Below, piece by piece: positions 33,901 to 47,400 of a stretch of DNA of 64,000 nt. The notes beneath the pieces are model-generated. The model worked only from the letters and a program-made list of their open reading frames with translations, was not told the DNA's origin and did not search any database. Position 1 is the stretch's first letter. The number at the start of each line of letters is the position of its first letter. Origin of the DNA: Boswellia sacra (taxonomy: Eukaryota; Streptophyta; Magnoliopsida; Sapindales; Burseraceae); the NCBI GenBank assembly GCA_013180625.2, contig SNVD02013981.1, positions 21,969 through 85,968 of the forward strand. The letters are read 5' to 3'. The translations under genes were made by a program, and so were the position numbers.

Positions 33901-36900
33901 GATGGTCTGTGCTAACTACATCTGTGTGGTTTAGAAAATTGAAACATTTTATAATATTCTAACACCTTTCAGGGGGCTTTTTTTTAATAATTAATTTACA
34001 TTTTAGTTAAGCAGCAATGAATACCATCAACTTATACAACCTATTTCATATAATCCCATACAGTATAATATCGTTTAATAAGCGAAAAAAAAATTAATCT
34101 ATAACACAACTCTTGGGGTTTATATAGCTTCTTATATTGCCAAACTTGCATGTCTTATTAATTACTCTACTCATTAAGTGACAACTTTCTTTTTTAAGGC
34201 ATAGGATACCAAGTTGTCATGCTAGAATCACCATTAAACTCATATCATGGTCAATTTATATAGGGAATTAGGGCTTTCTGTACCACTAACTATGAAAGCA
34301 CTTGATAAATCAATCTCACAGTGATAATGTTGAATTTTGGTTATGGGCTCTTATCTAGTAGGGTCATCCATTAATTTGTCACTAGTTGGCTTCCCATGTG
34401 CCTCTTTTTGTTACCCATCTCAGCTTTATCTAGTTCACTAATACAGACAACAGCAAAGCCAATATTGATCATGGGTTAAATTCGGGAAAAAGAAATAGTT
34501 CATTGCATTTGGGTTGTATCTTTCAAAGTAAGATAGTAAATGAATCATTCAACTCACTGTGATATATATCATGTGTTGTGTGGCTGGTGACTGCTATTAA
34601 GTATGAAGTAATTTTATATATTAATGTTTGCTGATATGGTTATAATGCCAAAGTTATAGAAAAATGATTTTAATGTTGTTGTTGCATTAAGATATTGGAC
34701 AGCTACTTATTAGCAAATTTCGCGATTCATTTAAGGGCACTTGCTCACGGACGTATTCCATATTGATATTTGTGGTTCATGCAAGTAGAATAGAACCAAA
34801 CCAGTAAATAAATTGGGTTTGATTTGCAACTTTATTATGTTTATTAGTTCATATCTTGATTTCATTTCTTTCCTTTAGATGTGATCAGATTGGTTTTGTT
34901 CTTGGTTGGAGGGGCGGACTTGACACAACCAATCTAAATCTATCTCTTACGAACCACATTCCCTCTTTTAACTTTTGCAAATGAAATTATCAGTTGCATG
35001 CTTGGTTGCTAGCAATCTATTGTTATGAGTTTTTATTGGTAACCATGTCTGTATTTGACCATTTGATTCACTTTTTAAGGTTGGGTTTAGCTCTGTTGCT
35101 ACAATCAAGGCAATTGATTCTCTCCTCAAACAGAATTCAAATTACTTTTGTGGGAAAGGTAAGTGAAAGTTCTTTGCTTTAATAATGACCTTGTGTTTTG
35201 TGGCTTCAAATGTTAGTTTATTTATTAGTTTGTTCATAAGTCTCGTATGATTTTAGAAGCTTATATATTCCAGAAGTTTGTGAAGCTTATATAATGACCA
35301 TTTACCTGCTTAAATGATAGAAATTAGCAATACATCACTGAAGAACGAATGGTTTCTCTACTATGTGCACTTCTTAATCAATTTTTTTTATTGAATCTAG
35401 CTATAACACATCTATATTATTCCATCAATGTTGATATCACTTTTTACAGATTTAATTAATCTAAAAACTATAAATCTAGCTTGCTAGCTGCAATGCTCAT
35501 AGCGTTGGTCTCTCATGGCGATTAGAATAGAGATTAAGGTAGTTTAAAGTAGATTCTGTAGTAGTAGTCAGTGAATAAAAGAGAGGCAGAAAAAGATCAT
35601 TTAAACCCTCCCACACTTAAGGTTCAACAATGACTTAACAGCCCATTTAAAACTTTCCCACACCTAGGTCAAACAGGTCAAAAGCAGCCCAACCATCCCA
35701 CACTTTGCCAAGAAGGCCTACCAGCCCACACATACTTAAACAATGACATAACAGCCCATTTAACCCATCCCACACCTACCCCAAACTAGTCAAAAGCAAC
35801 CCAACTAGCCCATCATTTGCCAAGAAGGCCTATCAGCCCACACTTACTCAAAGAATGACATAACAACCCATTTAAATCATCCCACACCTCCCAAATAGGT
35901 CAAAAGCAACTCAACCAGCCGACACTTTGCCAAGAAGGCCTACCAGCCCATACTTAAACAATGACATAACAACCCATTTAAACTGTCTCACACCTACCCC
36001 AAACTGGTCAAAAGCAACCCAACCAGCCCATCATTTGCCAAGAAGGCCTATTAGCCCACACTTACTCAAAGAATGACATAACAACCCATTTAAACCATCC
36101 CACACTTACCCCAAACTGGTCAAAAGCAACCCATTAACAATTGACAGTATATAGCAAACTAGCCCACTAAATAACAACATAAACCAACCCAACAACTTGT
36201 AAACTGATAGGGTTTTCATTATCCCAAATTAATATGTTGCCTTCTAGGTGGGCATTGTAGTTACCACAAACCAATAGAGCCCAAACAAGAAGGTGCCACA
36301 AGTTATTTCACATAAAGTATGGGTCTCGATTCTATGCTTTGTTATAAATATTATGTTTTCTTATGTTCGTTGAAAAGTTTATTAACATGGTTATATTGTC
36401 ATTCATGCATATAAGCTTAGATCCCGTTCAAGAATTATTATTTGACATATATTTTTCTTCATTTTCATCCAAAGATGACAACAAAGAGTGCATGTCTAGT
36501 AATGATTCTTGAATTGTCCAGACTCGGACAATTCGAGCATGCATAAGTTTGTATTGTAAATTAGTTGGTCATGATTTTTTCCATCTTATCAGAAAATTTG
36601 GTTACATTTCCTCATGTTCTCTCAGTACATAATAGATGATTGTCTATTTTGTGTGGATTTTCGAACATCGAAATGACACATGAATTCAATCATCTATATC
36701 TATGTGTACTTGGAGAACTATAGGGAAATGCTGCCGAATTTTCTTTAGAGATGGAGCAACTTGTGACTACTACTTTATAGTACAAACTTATGCATTCTTG
36801 AATGGGATAGGACCACCAACCTTTTAGATAAATGTTTGCAACTAGGTTTCATATTATATTTAGTCACTTGTGCATGAATAAATTTGTATTGATGTAAATA
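31000..36900 (+). other. CACTA-2 5' non-coding region
   Basis: About 6 kb before the transposase ATG. A CT-rich leader-like block (31000-31090) and a GC-rich block (31150-31450, GGCGGCGGCGG words) may belong to the promoter and first untranslated exon. The rest is low-information sequence with short random open frames (31745-32053, 33178-33360). The ~110 bp tandem array at 35575-36135 is listed separately. Confidence 0.4.
35575..36135. repeat. ~110 bp tandem repeat array in CACTA-2
   Basis: GCCAAGAAGGCCTA starts at 35708, 35819, 35929 and 36037 (spacings 111, 110, 108). Each unit also carries CATAACA(G/A)CCCATTTAAAC, CCCACACC and GGTCAAAAGCAACCCAAC. About five units are present, the first and last incomplete. 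Confidence 0.88.
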
Positions 36901-36930
36901 TTGTTGTTATTACTTTTAAGGAAAATTCTC

Positions 36931-39900
36931 ATGGATAAGAGTTGGATTGATTTACCAAATCGATGTTGTCGAGCATATTTCATTGGGGTGGAGGGATTTC
37001 TAAATTTTGCCTTTGGCAATTTGGTGAATGATAATAGAATATTATGTTCATGTAAGAAATGTCACAATCGATATCTTATGGATAGATACACAGCTAGGGA
37101 GCATTTAATATGTAATGGGTTTTTAAGAACATACAAGAGGTGGACCTTACATGGTGAACAATATACAACTATAGAGTTTGACCAACCTAACCAACATTTT
37201 GAGGTTGTTTGTGATTCTATAAGGGGTGATGATATGGTTGGAATGATACATGAGGCCATGGGAATTCCGAATAATGATTTAGGTGAAGGTAGTAGTTGCC
37301 CGGTAGATAGTGAAACTGAAACATATCTTAAGCTACTTGAACAAGAAGAGTGTCCCTTGTATCCGAGTTGTGAATATTTTACCTCCCTATCATTTACTGT
37401 TCAACTTTTGCAACTGAAGATGTTACACGGATGGACCGACAAATCAGTGACAAAGTTACTAGAACTTTTGAAGAAGGCCTTTCCTGATTAAGTCAAAATT
37501 CCTTCTTCATATTATGAAGCACAAAAGATAACTACTGACTTAGGTTTTATGTACATAACTTGGGATGCTTGTCCTAACAATTGCATGTTGTTTAGAGACT
37601 AGTTAGCAAATTTGGATAGATGTTGCATATGCCAAATGTCTCGTTATAAAAACTTTGATGAGATGAATGATGCATCAAATTCCCATGGGAAGATAGCTGC
37701 AAAGCAAGTTAGGTATTTTCCATTAAGTTCTAGGTTAAAAAGATTATTCATGTCCTCAAAAACTGCTTCTCTTATGTGTTGGCATGCAGAACATCGCATT
37801 AAAGACGGTGTTCTTAGGCATCCGGCTGATAGTCTTTGTTGGAGAACTTTCGATGAAAGAAATCCGGAGTTTGCTGCTAATTGTCGTAACATGAGACTTG
37901 GCTTGGTGACACATCCGAAAAAGGATTGTCTCCCAAGTATAGGAGTGCCGAAGTAATAAACCCGGTGAGTCTGGCGTCGATCCACGAGGAAGAGAATTTT
38001 TAGCGCTACAAACTATAAGGAAGCAAATATGATATGGATGATTCAAAGATATGACAAGATAATATCAACAATGGATGAGAATAATTAAAATGCGCAAGAA
38101 ATTAACACAATAATAATGAGAGCTAAGGTTAGGGGATCCGCCCTTGATATTTCAAATAAGGATAAACAACCCGTTTTAGTTATATGAATTATATTTGCTT
38201 CGTTACCAATATTTATACCACTTCTTGTAAATGGGTTCAAGCATCCAATGTGCCAATCACCATATGTCTACAACAAATCAAGGTTCCTAACTAGATTCGT
38301 GTCGGTAAGGAAGAACCATACATCATCTAGAAAGGATCCAAGCATTTGATGTGCCAAGGATTGTCGACAATGGATCAAGACCTCCACTTTACGAGTGGTG
38401 TCAAGATTGATTAAGAAAATAAATATAAATCATATAAAATAAACAACACAATATTGTGACAATTAAGCACATATCAAAGGGTTAGAGAATCCTTACTCTC
38501 ATATCAAAGGTTTCACCCTTTCACCTTAGCAAGAGAGAAATAAGAAAGACATTATAAGAGAAAGAAAAGAAATTGCAAGAAAAAGAAGATTTATTAATAG
38601 CATAAACATACAAGAGACAAACACAATACAAGATCCCAGCAAGGCCAAGATGATCCAGCCAAGGCCAAGATACCCTAATGGGTCACAAGTCACCTCTATT
38701 TATAGATACATTTAGGGGCAAACTTGTCAAATTACAAAGGAATAATTGTCAAATATTAGATGCACCAACTTTGACAATTGGGGTAATTAGGTGAACCGAC
38801 TTTGACCACCAATTTTGACCTTGAATTATTATGAATTTTAATCATATGTCTTCATGAAAGTCGTATATATTTCTCTCAGCTTTCTATAACATCTTGATTC
38901 ATATGATTTGGATACGTATTCTGAGAGATATGATCAAAATACTGAGGTATGGTCAGGCTAGGTCGAAACTACAGATGGGTTCACTTCAAGCCCATTTTTG
39001 GTCCACTAAGAGCCCGAATTTGATGATACTTGTGAAATGCAATCTTGTAGATAATTTAATCAGCTTTCCAAAACATTAATATTTGCACCATTCTAAGCTA
39101 TAAATAGAAAGTTATGCCCATTTTACCAAACCTGTAACAAAACCAAAATTAAGAGAAACTTAATTCCAAAGATGCAAAGACTACAAACATGCTTAAGTTG
39201 AGGAATTTAATGACACTATTAATGTAATATGATGAACTAAGCTCTTATTAAACATACATATTTAGGTGTTCATCACTTGGCAGTTGATGGATTTAATCCT
39301 TTTAGGACTATGTCTATAGCCCATAGTACATGGCCTATTATGTTAATGTCGTACAACTTGCCTCCTTGGCTATGTATGAAAGAAAGTTTTTTCATATTGT
39401 CAGTACTCATTGATGGTCCCAAAGGTCCTGGGAATAAAATAGATATCTATATGCAACCATTGATTGAGGAATTGAAAGAATTATGGAGTGAAGGTGTTCT
39501 AACCTATGATGCATCGTGTCAACAAATGTTCAAGCTACATGCGGCATTGTTGTGGACTATCAATGATTTCCGGCATATGCGAATCTATCGGGCTGGAGTA
39601 CGAAAGGGGAGAAAGCATGTCTTTGTTGTTTAGGAAATACGGTCTCTAAATGGTTATCTCATAGTAAGAAATTTTGTTATATGGGTCATCGGCGATATTT
39701 ACCTACTACTCATACATTTCGAAAGGATAGGATATCCTTCAATGGTAGAGCCGATATGGGACCTGCTCCATCTCGGTTATCTGGTTTTGATATAAAACAA
39801 CAAGTACAAGATACACTAACTGAAATATAAGATAGAAGATCTTCAACGAAGAATGAATAATCCCCAAAATCATGCATACATTTGGAAGAAGAAAAGTATT

Positions 39901-41871
39901 TTCTTTAAACTACCATATTGGGAGCATAACTTGATTAGACATAACCTTGATGTCATGCATATTGAGAAGAATGTCTCTGATAATGTACTATGGACATTGT
40001 TCGGGGATTGTAGGAGATCAAAAGATAATTTGAAAGCTCGCTATGATTTAAGGGATATGAAAATTAGAAAAGCATTGCATCCTCAAGAATGGGGGGCTAA
40101 CAAATTATATCTACCTCCTGCATGTTTCTCAATGACCAAAGAAAATAAAGACGTCTTTCTTAGGGTGTTGAAAAAGGTGAAGTTACCATATGGTTATGTA
40201 TCAAATATCTCTCGTCGTGTTCACATGAAAGAGCGAAGCATTTCAGGCTTGAAGAGTCATGACAATCATATACTGCTGCAGCAACTGCTTCCTCTTGCTG
40301 CTCGAAGGGCATTACCGAAAAATTTTGCTGCCACTTTGATTGAGTTGGCTAACTTTTTTAAGCAATTATGCTCAAAAGTGAACACTAAAGAAGATTTAAA
40401 TAATATTCAAGATAGAGTGGTGCTTACATTATGTCATCTTGAGAAAATATTCCCACCTTCATTCTTTGATATTATAGAGCATTTGCCTGTTCATCTTGAT
40501 GAGGAGGCATCATTAGCGGGACCAGTTCAATTTAGATGGATGTATCCAATTGAGAGGTACTATGAACTACCATGTTAATGTCTTTTAGTTTTCATAAATT
40601 CTAGATGAATTGATTGATAGTACTTATAAATTTCATGGGGTTATCTAGGTATTTACTAACTCTGAAGAGATATGTGCGTAATCGTGCACATCCTAAGGCT
40701 TCTATTGCTAAAGGATACCTAATGGATGAGTGCACAAACTTTTGTTCAAGATATCTTGATGAAGTGGAAACCAAACTCAATTGAGGACCTCGGAACAAAG
40801 ATGGTACCTCTGATGAAGGAGAGCAATTCGAACTTGATCATATCTCTTGGGTTCAAGCACATAGATATGTGCTAGTTAATACAACTTCTATTGATCCATT
40901 TCGAGAGTAAGATACGCATAATTTTCCTTCGTTGCCTTAGTTCCTTTTGCTATACAACTAAGTTAAGGTACTTTTTATCTCTTTTTGATATCTTCCAATG
41001 TCTTCTCGCATAGAAAGCATCTTAATGAAATTCGTAATGAAATGCCACGTTCTTCTATTCATGAAATTCAAAAAGAGCATAACAGAAAATTCCACGAGTG
41101 GTTTCAAAATCATGTAAGTGTCAGAAATTTAGTTAACATTTTGTTGTTATAGAGATTTTTGTTGCTAACTATATGTGTTTCCATAGGTTCACTCATTGCA
41201 AGAGACCTCAAATGTATCATTGTCTGAGGAAATCATTCATTTAGCTAATGGCCCTAAATGGGGTGCACGTAGCTATAAATCTTATGTTGTTAACGGCTTC
41301 AAATTTCATACCAAGGATGCAGATAAACACAAAAGCACGTAACAATCTGGTGTTATTTTGAAGGCCATACCATGAGTTATGCTAGTGCACGAGATCAAAA
41401 CCCTCTTTCCGGTAGTGTAACATTTCTTGGAGTGTTAACCGATATAATTCAAATTCGATATGTCAATGACATGACTTTTATCTTGTTCAAGTGTAATTGG
41501 GTTGATAATCGGACTGGAAAGAAGTGTGATGAGTTCGACTTCACAATGGTTAATTTTAATCATCTGTTGTACAAAGATAACAGTATTGATGATGAACCTT
41601 TCATTTTGGCGAAGCAAGTTTGCTACATCCAAGATCCGATAGATGAAGATTGGCATGTTGTCCTGAAAATGTCAACAAGAGACACATTTGATCTTACGTC
41701 CAAAAATTCATCTATTGTGAACATGGTGCCTCAAGTTGAGTTATATACACAGCAAGAACTAGATGAAAGGGGTTATTTTCGTGAGGAAGATGTTCAATGG
41801 GTTAGACAAGGAGTTGAGGGGAACAACAATGATCATCAATCGAGAAGACAATGATGATGATATGGATGATG
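36931..41871 (+). pseudogene. CACTA-2 TNPD-type transposase
   Basis: ATG at 36931: MDKSWIDLPNRCCRAYFIGV starts the transposase-associated N-terminal domain, with CSCKKCHN and REHLICNGF. Next comes a Cys pair region (DRCCICQMSRYKN) and then the Transposase_21 core, split by a solo LTR after RNMRLGL (37906) and resuming AVDGFNPF at 39281: WPIMLMSYNLPPWLC, DGPKGPGNKIDIYMQPL, then HNLIRHNLDVMHIEKNVSDN. C-terminal DUF4218-like residues (HLPVHLDEEASLAGPVQFRW) end the exon at about 40578. Further exon pieces follow (LKRYVRNRAHPKASIAKGYL near 40655; a DUF4216-like block at 41372-41854). Lesions: TAA 37489-37491, a TAG near 37600, a 1-nt deletion near 39567 shifting the frame until about 39830, and the LTR. 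In CACTA elements this protein cuts the termini. Confidence 0.9.
37907..39275 (-). mobile_element. Solo LTR of the E2 family inside CACTA-2 transposase
   Basis: On the minus strand it begins TGATGAACACCTAAATATG and ends GGATGTGTCA, matching the LTR at 55049-56573 throughout, with a shorter total length (1369 against 1525 bp). Perfect duplication CTTGG (37902-37906 and 39276-39280). Removing the LTR and one CTTGG restores an unbroken reading frame across the site, which confirms the boundary. Confidence 0.95.
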
Positions 41872-42139
41872 TTGATTGACAGTACTTCATTCGACATGTT
41901 TTTTTGGATTCCATGATTTTTCATATGGCTTTTGTTTTAGGGGCATTCTTCTTTTGTCCAATTATGTGACTTCCCCTCGACTATGTGTAACCATTACTTT
42001 TTATGAATGAAATATATAATTTGTTCAATTAAACTTGTATGGATTCTAATTTTTTATTATATGCATATATTACTTGTCGTGGAACTTAAACAAACATATT
42101 AGCATTCTTTGACTGTGAATGTTTTTAGAATAGATAACT

Positions 42140-43967
42140 ATGCCGCCAAAGAGACCAAGGGACACCTCCATGGAGAGTATAATAGAACGAGAAGTAGAAG
42201 CTCGACGACAAGCGGCAACATCTTCTCAAACTCAAATGAATAATGAAGGTATATACATGGTTATTTAAATACCCTAAAATTTAAGATTGTTTAAACATTT
42301 GTTGTTCTTTTTTTTAAATTTAAGATTGTTTAAACATTTGTTGTTCTTTTTCTATAGATACGGGTGGTACATCAGGTGTTGTGAGAGGACGTGGAGCAAC
42401 TCGTACTATTCGTGAGTGGGGTACAGGCCAAAGGTTGCATATTCAGTTTAACTCTCAATGGCAACCAATAAACGCAAACAAAGACAAATTAACCACCCAA
42501 CTTGGAATCATAGCCAAAAATGGCAACATGGCTCCATTGACTTGTCCTCGGTGGCAAAATATGTCATCACATCTTTTGGATGCCATCTGGAAAGAAGTGA
42601 AGGTTATTTATCTTAAAGAAATCCATAAGATAACATGTATATTGAGTTTGTACCTGGATTAATCTATTGCAATTTGTTTTTGCAGGATAATATAGATGTT
42701 CCAGATGAGTACAGACCTCATTGTTTACAGCATATTGGGAACCTTTGGCGAGATTGGAAATCTCATGTAAAGAGGGAGTACTACAAAAAGTATGATACGG
42801 ATGAGGAGCGGTTACAATTCACTCCTCCCAGAGTTCAGCAGGATCAGTGGCCTATTCTTGTAGCTTATTGGGGAACAGAACAGGCTAAAGTATGTGCTTA
42901 ACATAATAACAAAAGTGTAGATTTCATATTTTCTTTTATTTATATTGGAAGTCATATAATATAATTGTTGTTAATTTTGTTTATATTATAGGAAGCTGCA
43001 GAGAAGAATAAGGTTAATCGAGCACAACAAGTTGCACTTCATCAAACAGGCCGCACGTCATTTGCTCAGAAACGAGAAGAGGTAAGCTACATCTGTTTAT
43101 TTATACGCTGTTTATTTGTTGGTTATCAAGATTTACTTATATCTTTTTAGTAGTTGTATTATTGTAGTTCTGTTATTTTACTATTTAGATGATAAGGAAT
43201 GGAGAGCAAACTGATCGCATTAGTGTCTTCATCAAGACAAGAACAAAAAGTAATGGCGAAGTAGGTGATGATGAAAGTGCAGAAATAATTGTAAGTTCTT
43301 TAATCTTTTGAATTATTTATTCATCCACCACCGGTAATTTAATTTTTGCATAATACATTATCTTTATTAAGTTGTTATTTCTTTCTACTATGTTGTAGAG
43401 TCAATTTAATAAAGGTTTGTCTCAATTTCCACAAGACTAACAAACCCAACAAGTGAGAGAACAAGTATTTGGGAATGTGATGGGACCTGATCATCGCGGT
43501 TATGCCCGGACATATGGTTTTGGTCCATCTTCGATTGATGTTTCTGGTAGTAGCTCATCGAATGTTCACTTGAGGGAAGAGTTGGGTAATTTGCAGTAGG
43601 AACACCACAACTTGAAGGAAGCACACAGAAACTCGAATGAAGCACACAACAACTTGAAGCAAGATCACAACAACATGAAAATGATGTATGATGAAGTTGT
43701 TTCCTTTCTGCAGGAGAGGTTTCCAGAGTTTGCTGAGCGGCTTGCTACAAGACCGGTATTTGCTTATTTTTAAAGTTAAAAATGTGATTTCAATTGACTC
43801 ATATTTTTTACTTATGTTTCATTTTTTTTTTACAAATAGGTCCCAGATGCTTCAAGTGGACATCATAGCCGTTTCCAGTATGATAGTCATGGAACAAACA
43901 ACCTCACAAATCGTGATTCAAATCACGATAATGAATAGGTATGTAAATGAAATTATACAATTTGTTT
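42140..43967 (+). pseudogene. CACTA-2 second gene, Transposase_24 (Ptta/En/Spm) type
   Basis: First exon from ATG 42140 (MPPKRPRDTSMESII...) with donor GTATATAC at 42250. The next exon starts after TCTATAG near 42359 (TGGTTSGVVRGRGATRTIREW, RLHIQFNSQWQPI). Then DNIDVPDEYRPHCLQHIGNL and WRDWKSHVKREYYKKYDTDE near 42690-42800, TPPRVQQDQWPILVAYWGTE, and a later exon with KVNRAQQVALHQTGRTSFAQ near 43010-43080. This residue order is that of the plant Ptta/En/Spm accessory family. A stop (TAG) near 43599 and uncertain final exons suggest decay. In such elements the accessory protein binds subterminal repeats. Confidence 0.8.
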
Positions 43968-44339
43968 AAATTTCATAATGTTACTTAATGATTATAATCT
44001 TGATTACAACAATATTCTTGTAGGTTGTTTGTCAAGTTTTACGACTTACTTATCAAATGACTGAGTTTTGTGGATGCTGCTGAATTATGTAACTGATCAG
44101 ATGTTTAAATATTTGATTAAATGATGTTGAACAGTTTGAATGATGATTGTTTAATGTTTGGTTTGTTTACGGTTAAACTATTTATGTGATATGTTTTGAT
44201 AGTTGATTTTATTCTATTATATATTTATTGAATGATTGGAAAAACATTATTGAATGATTGGAGAAACATATCAAAATTTTTTTGTTAAACAGGTTATTTA
44301 ATCTTTAAACAGTAAATTATATTAAGTAGGAACCGAATT

Positions 44340-44877
44340 TCCTCCAATAAAACCATTTACGACGGTTTCCTAGTCATCGCAAAAATAATTTTTGAAATAA
44401 ATTAATTCTTTTACGGCGGTCAAGAAACCGCCTCATAAAGTACTTTATACGGCGGTCAAGAAACCGACGTAAAATAACTTTATATGGCGGGTTTCAAACC
44501 GCCGTATAAATGGCTTTCTGAGGCGGTTCATAAACTACAGTAAAAAGTACTTTATGAGGCGGTTTTCTAACCGCCGTAAAAAGTACTTTATGAGGCGGTT
44601 TTGTAACCGCCGTATAAAGCCTTGTTTACGGTGGTTATATGCCCGCGTATATTTACGACGGTTTACAGACCGCCGTAAAATGGTGTGTTATATGCCAATC
44701 CCATTTCGTCGTAGGTTTTTGTGTCGAACATGTAAACTGCCATTTAAAATCATATGCGGCGGGTTGAAATTGCCGCAAAAGCTTTTACTGAGGTTTTTTA
44801 CAACCGCCGTAGAACCACCGTAAAAGTACTTTTGAGGGTATTTCGGCCCGCCGCAAATGCCTTTCAATATTGTAGTG
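44340..44877. repeat. CACTA-2 right subterminal repeats
   Basis: Dense facing pairs of GGCGGT(T) and AACCGCC separated by short AT-rich gaps (for example TGAGGCGGTTTTCTAACCGCCGTA near 44550-44580, repeated just after). The array makes a spurious open frame at 44554-44823. The matching left array is short (30888-30985). Confidence 0.85.
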
Positions 44878-44880
44878 TGC

Positions 44881-46295
44881 CCTTATCCTTCTCACCCATT
44901 AATTTTTTTTAGCATATCTATTATTGAATATTGTTGGCTGTGATTTCAGCCTTGTTTATGGATCTTAAAGACACACAAAAGGTAGCAAAAATAATGGCAT
45001 GAAAATACAGAAAACAACAGAAAAATAAGTGCAAATAGACAGCAAAAATAGCAAAGAAAGAGAGCAGAACAACAACAGATACAGAGGTGGAAGCAAAGGT
45101 TTTTTGAGACAATCTTTTTTTTTATTTGTAGCGGTGAACTTTAATATACAAACAATGGTGCATATTGAAACTAGAAACATAATGCTTGTAACAGAAAATT
45201 CCATTAACATTAATGCACATTAATAACAAATATTTTTGACTTGTAGAAATTGATATTATCTCTTGTACCTAATGCTTAAAGTCTAAATTGCAATTTTTTG
45301 ACAATCGAGGGTGTTATAGATTTGTTTTTTTCTTAATTTTCAAATCTTCTAGTTTCTATGGTTTAAAGTTGTAATTGAAAGTCAATTTTGTTTCTTCAAT
45401 ATGTTAAATTTCTAAACTACGTAATTATCATATTTTATTCTCTAGGTGGAGGTTACTTTTTATTTTTTAAAATTAGTATATATTTAATTTGCTGAATTTT
45501 TTATGCAGGATTTGTTGGTGTTTGCTTGAAAAAATATCTATGAAATTTCTTACTGTTCTGACATCTATTGATATGTTATTTTGAGCTTCTTTTTTTTTGT
45601 TGTTTTGGGATTTTATAGGTTAATGTTTGATGTAACGGTTGCACTTTTCAGTTGTTGGTAAATTTGGATATAGGCTGTCATGTATTTGCTCTTGATTGTG
45701 TTATAGTAAAGATTTTATAAGTTAATGCCTATGATGTAAAGGCTGTGTGATAGGTAGGCAGAGTTTTGGGAAGAATAGCTTTGAACTTTTAGAGGTAAAG
45801 TTGGCTTTTTGAGGAGTTAATGGCTGAAGATAATAGTCTTCTAAGGCATTTTATTGCAAATTGATCATTGCTAGTTCATTTTTGTTAGACAAGGCCTGGA
45901 TAGAAAACTGAAATGCAAACAGCAGATAGAAAAGTAGAAATGTAGAAATGCAGAGAAAAATAGGAGACAAGACTGGAAATAAGTTACAAAGATCGCTTCA
46001 AGAAGATGAAAATATTAAAGAGTTGCAAAGACATTTAGTTTCTAATGTTGTTTCATTTGTGGTACTTCCAATGTAGTACTTGCTATTTCGTTATTTTAAG
46101 CCATTTAGACTACTATTGTATTGAAAAAGTACTCAAACTTTTAGTGTTGTAATGATATTTATTTTAATTTAAATGTGCACTTTGATATTATATTATACTT
46201 GTATACTTTAGTGTAATTATTTGTATTATAATGTATATAATTGTAAATATAACAAGCATTACAAATTACGTGAAAAAAGGACATTATAAAATATA
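44881..46295. other. CACTA-1 interior, right part
   Basis: No recognisable gene. T-rich and A-rich sequence with many GAAAACAGAAA-like words near 45000 and 45900-45960. Confidence 0.4.
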
Positions 46296-46591
46296 TATAT
46301 AATACTTATAGCAACGTGCAATGCATGTTGCCAAAAAGTTGTCATAGACATACGGCAACGTGCAATGCGCGTTGCCAAAAGTCTAGAAATTCATGACATT
46401 TAGCAACGTCCAATGCATGTTGCGAAATTGTATATAGCAACTTGCATAAGGGCTTTTCGCAATGTGCAATGCACGTTGCGGAATGTCAAGGACTTTCTGC
46501 AACAAGGCCTTCAGCAACACGCGTCTGCACGTTGCGAATAGCCTTTCGCAACATGCATTGCACGTTGCTGTAGGGTCTTTTTCTACTAGTG
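46296..46591. repeat. CACTA-1 right subterminal repeats
   Basis: GCAACGTGCAATGC/GTTGCCAAAA words in facing pairs, the same motif as at 28925-29130, running to the terminal repeat. Confidence 0.85.
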
Positions 46592-47400
46592 TTTACCAAG
46601 ATCATGCATATACCTGCTCACAACTCCAACTGTATGTAAAATATCGGGTCTTACGAGATAAAGATGCGCTAAGCTTCATATGAGAAGCAAGTGGGGTACT
46701 TACTAGTTTTGACTGTTCTGAAATATTAAACCACTATAATATCTTCTTTAGATACTGCTTCTGAGTCAAACAAATCTTGCTTCTCCCTCAATCTCTACTA
46801 ATCTCCATACCTAGTATCTTCTTAGCTTCACTCAAATCTTTCATCTCAAACTCTTGAATCAATTTAGTCTTCAACTTCTTAATTTCTTCAACATTCATCG
46901 AAGCTATCAACATATCAACATTCAAGAGTAGATAAATGAAAATACCATCACGTAGCCTCTGAAAATATACACAATTATCAAATTTGCTTTTATGTACCTT
47001 TGACCCATCATAAACTGATTGAATCACTTGTACCACTGCCTCGAAGATTGCTTCAAACCATAAAGCTATCTTTTCAGTTTTCACACCAAATTTTTCTTAC
47101 CAGCAACTTTGAATCCCTCTAGCTGAGTCATATAGATTTCTTCTTCCAAGTCACCATGTAAAAAATGCAGTTTTTACATCAAGTTGAACTAGTTCCATAT
47201 TCATCTGAACTACCAAGGCCAACAAAATTCTAATGAAAGAATGTTTCACAACCGGAGAAAATACCTCATTGTAGTCAATTCCTTCCCTCTGAACGTAGTC
47301 TTTAGCCACCAACGTTGCCTTGTAGTGAACGTTATTCTTGTTAGGAAATCCATCGTTCTTTGTATATACCTATTACACCTAATTACCTTTTTACCCTTTG
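46592..47400 (-). pseudogene. Copia reverse transcriptase
   Basis: Read on the minus strand, multi-frame: EGIDYNEVFSPVVKHSFIRI, MELVQLDVKTAFFHGDLEEE, IYMTQLEGFKV, LYGLKQSSRQWYK, then YLLLNVDMLIASMNV where copia has YxxxYVDDMLIA. One catalytic Asp and the Tyr of the YVDD box are lost. KDLSEAKKILGMEISRD follows, then after several stops the VGVVSRYMHDLGK segment that meets CACTA-1. Multiple indels. Inactive. Confidence 0.88.

Larger units (their letters stand above)
30871..44877 (+). mobile_element. CACTA-2 transposon with transposase genes, nested in CACTA-1
   Basis: Left end CACTGGAAGAAAAAGACC, right end (other strand) CACTACAATATTGAAAGG. The inverted repeat is decayed beyond the CACT(G/A) core. 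Target duplication TGC (30868-30870 and 44878-44880). 14.0 kb including a 1369 bp solo LTR. It carries the two genes expected of an autonomous En/Spm-like element in plus orientation: a TNPD-type transposase (36931-41871) and a Transposase_24 type gene (42140-43967). Both are broken. Subterminal arrays use GGCGGTTT/AAACCGCC words, different from CACTA-1. Confidence 0.93.
28897..46591. mobile_element. CACTA-1 transposon in copia pol
   Basis: Left end CACTAGTAGAAAAACAGG, right end (other strand) CACTAGTAGAAAAAGACC: terminal inverted repeats alike for the first 14 bases. Target duplication TTT (28894-28896 and 46592-46594), 3 bp as for CACTA elements. Its own sequence, once CACTA-2 is removed, is about 3.7 kb. 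I found no transposase in it, so it is non-autonomous. The subterminal zones are packed with GCAACGTGC palindrome words. Confidence 0.93.

Noticed and set aside
37644..37985. 113-codon open frame on the minus strand
   Set aside because: Shadow of the CACTA-2 transposase frame, running into the solo LTR.
44554..44823. Arg-rich 89-codon open frame
   Set aside because: Produced by the GGCGGTT/AACCGCC subterminal array of CACTA-2; the residue repeats follow the DNA repeats.
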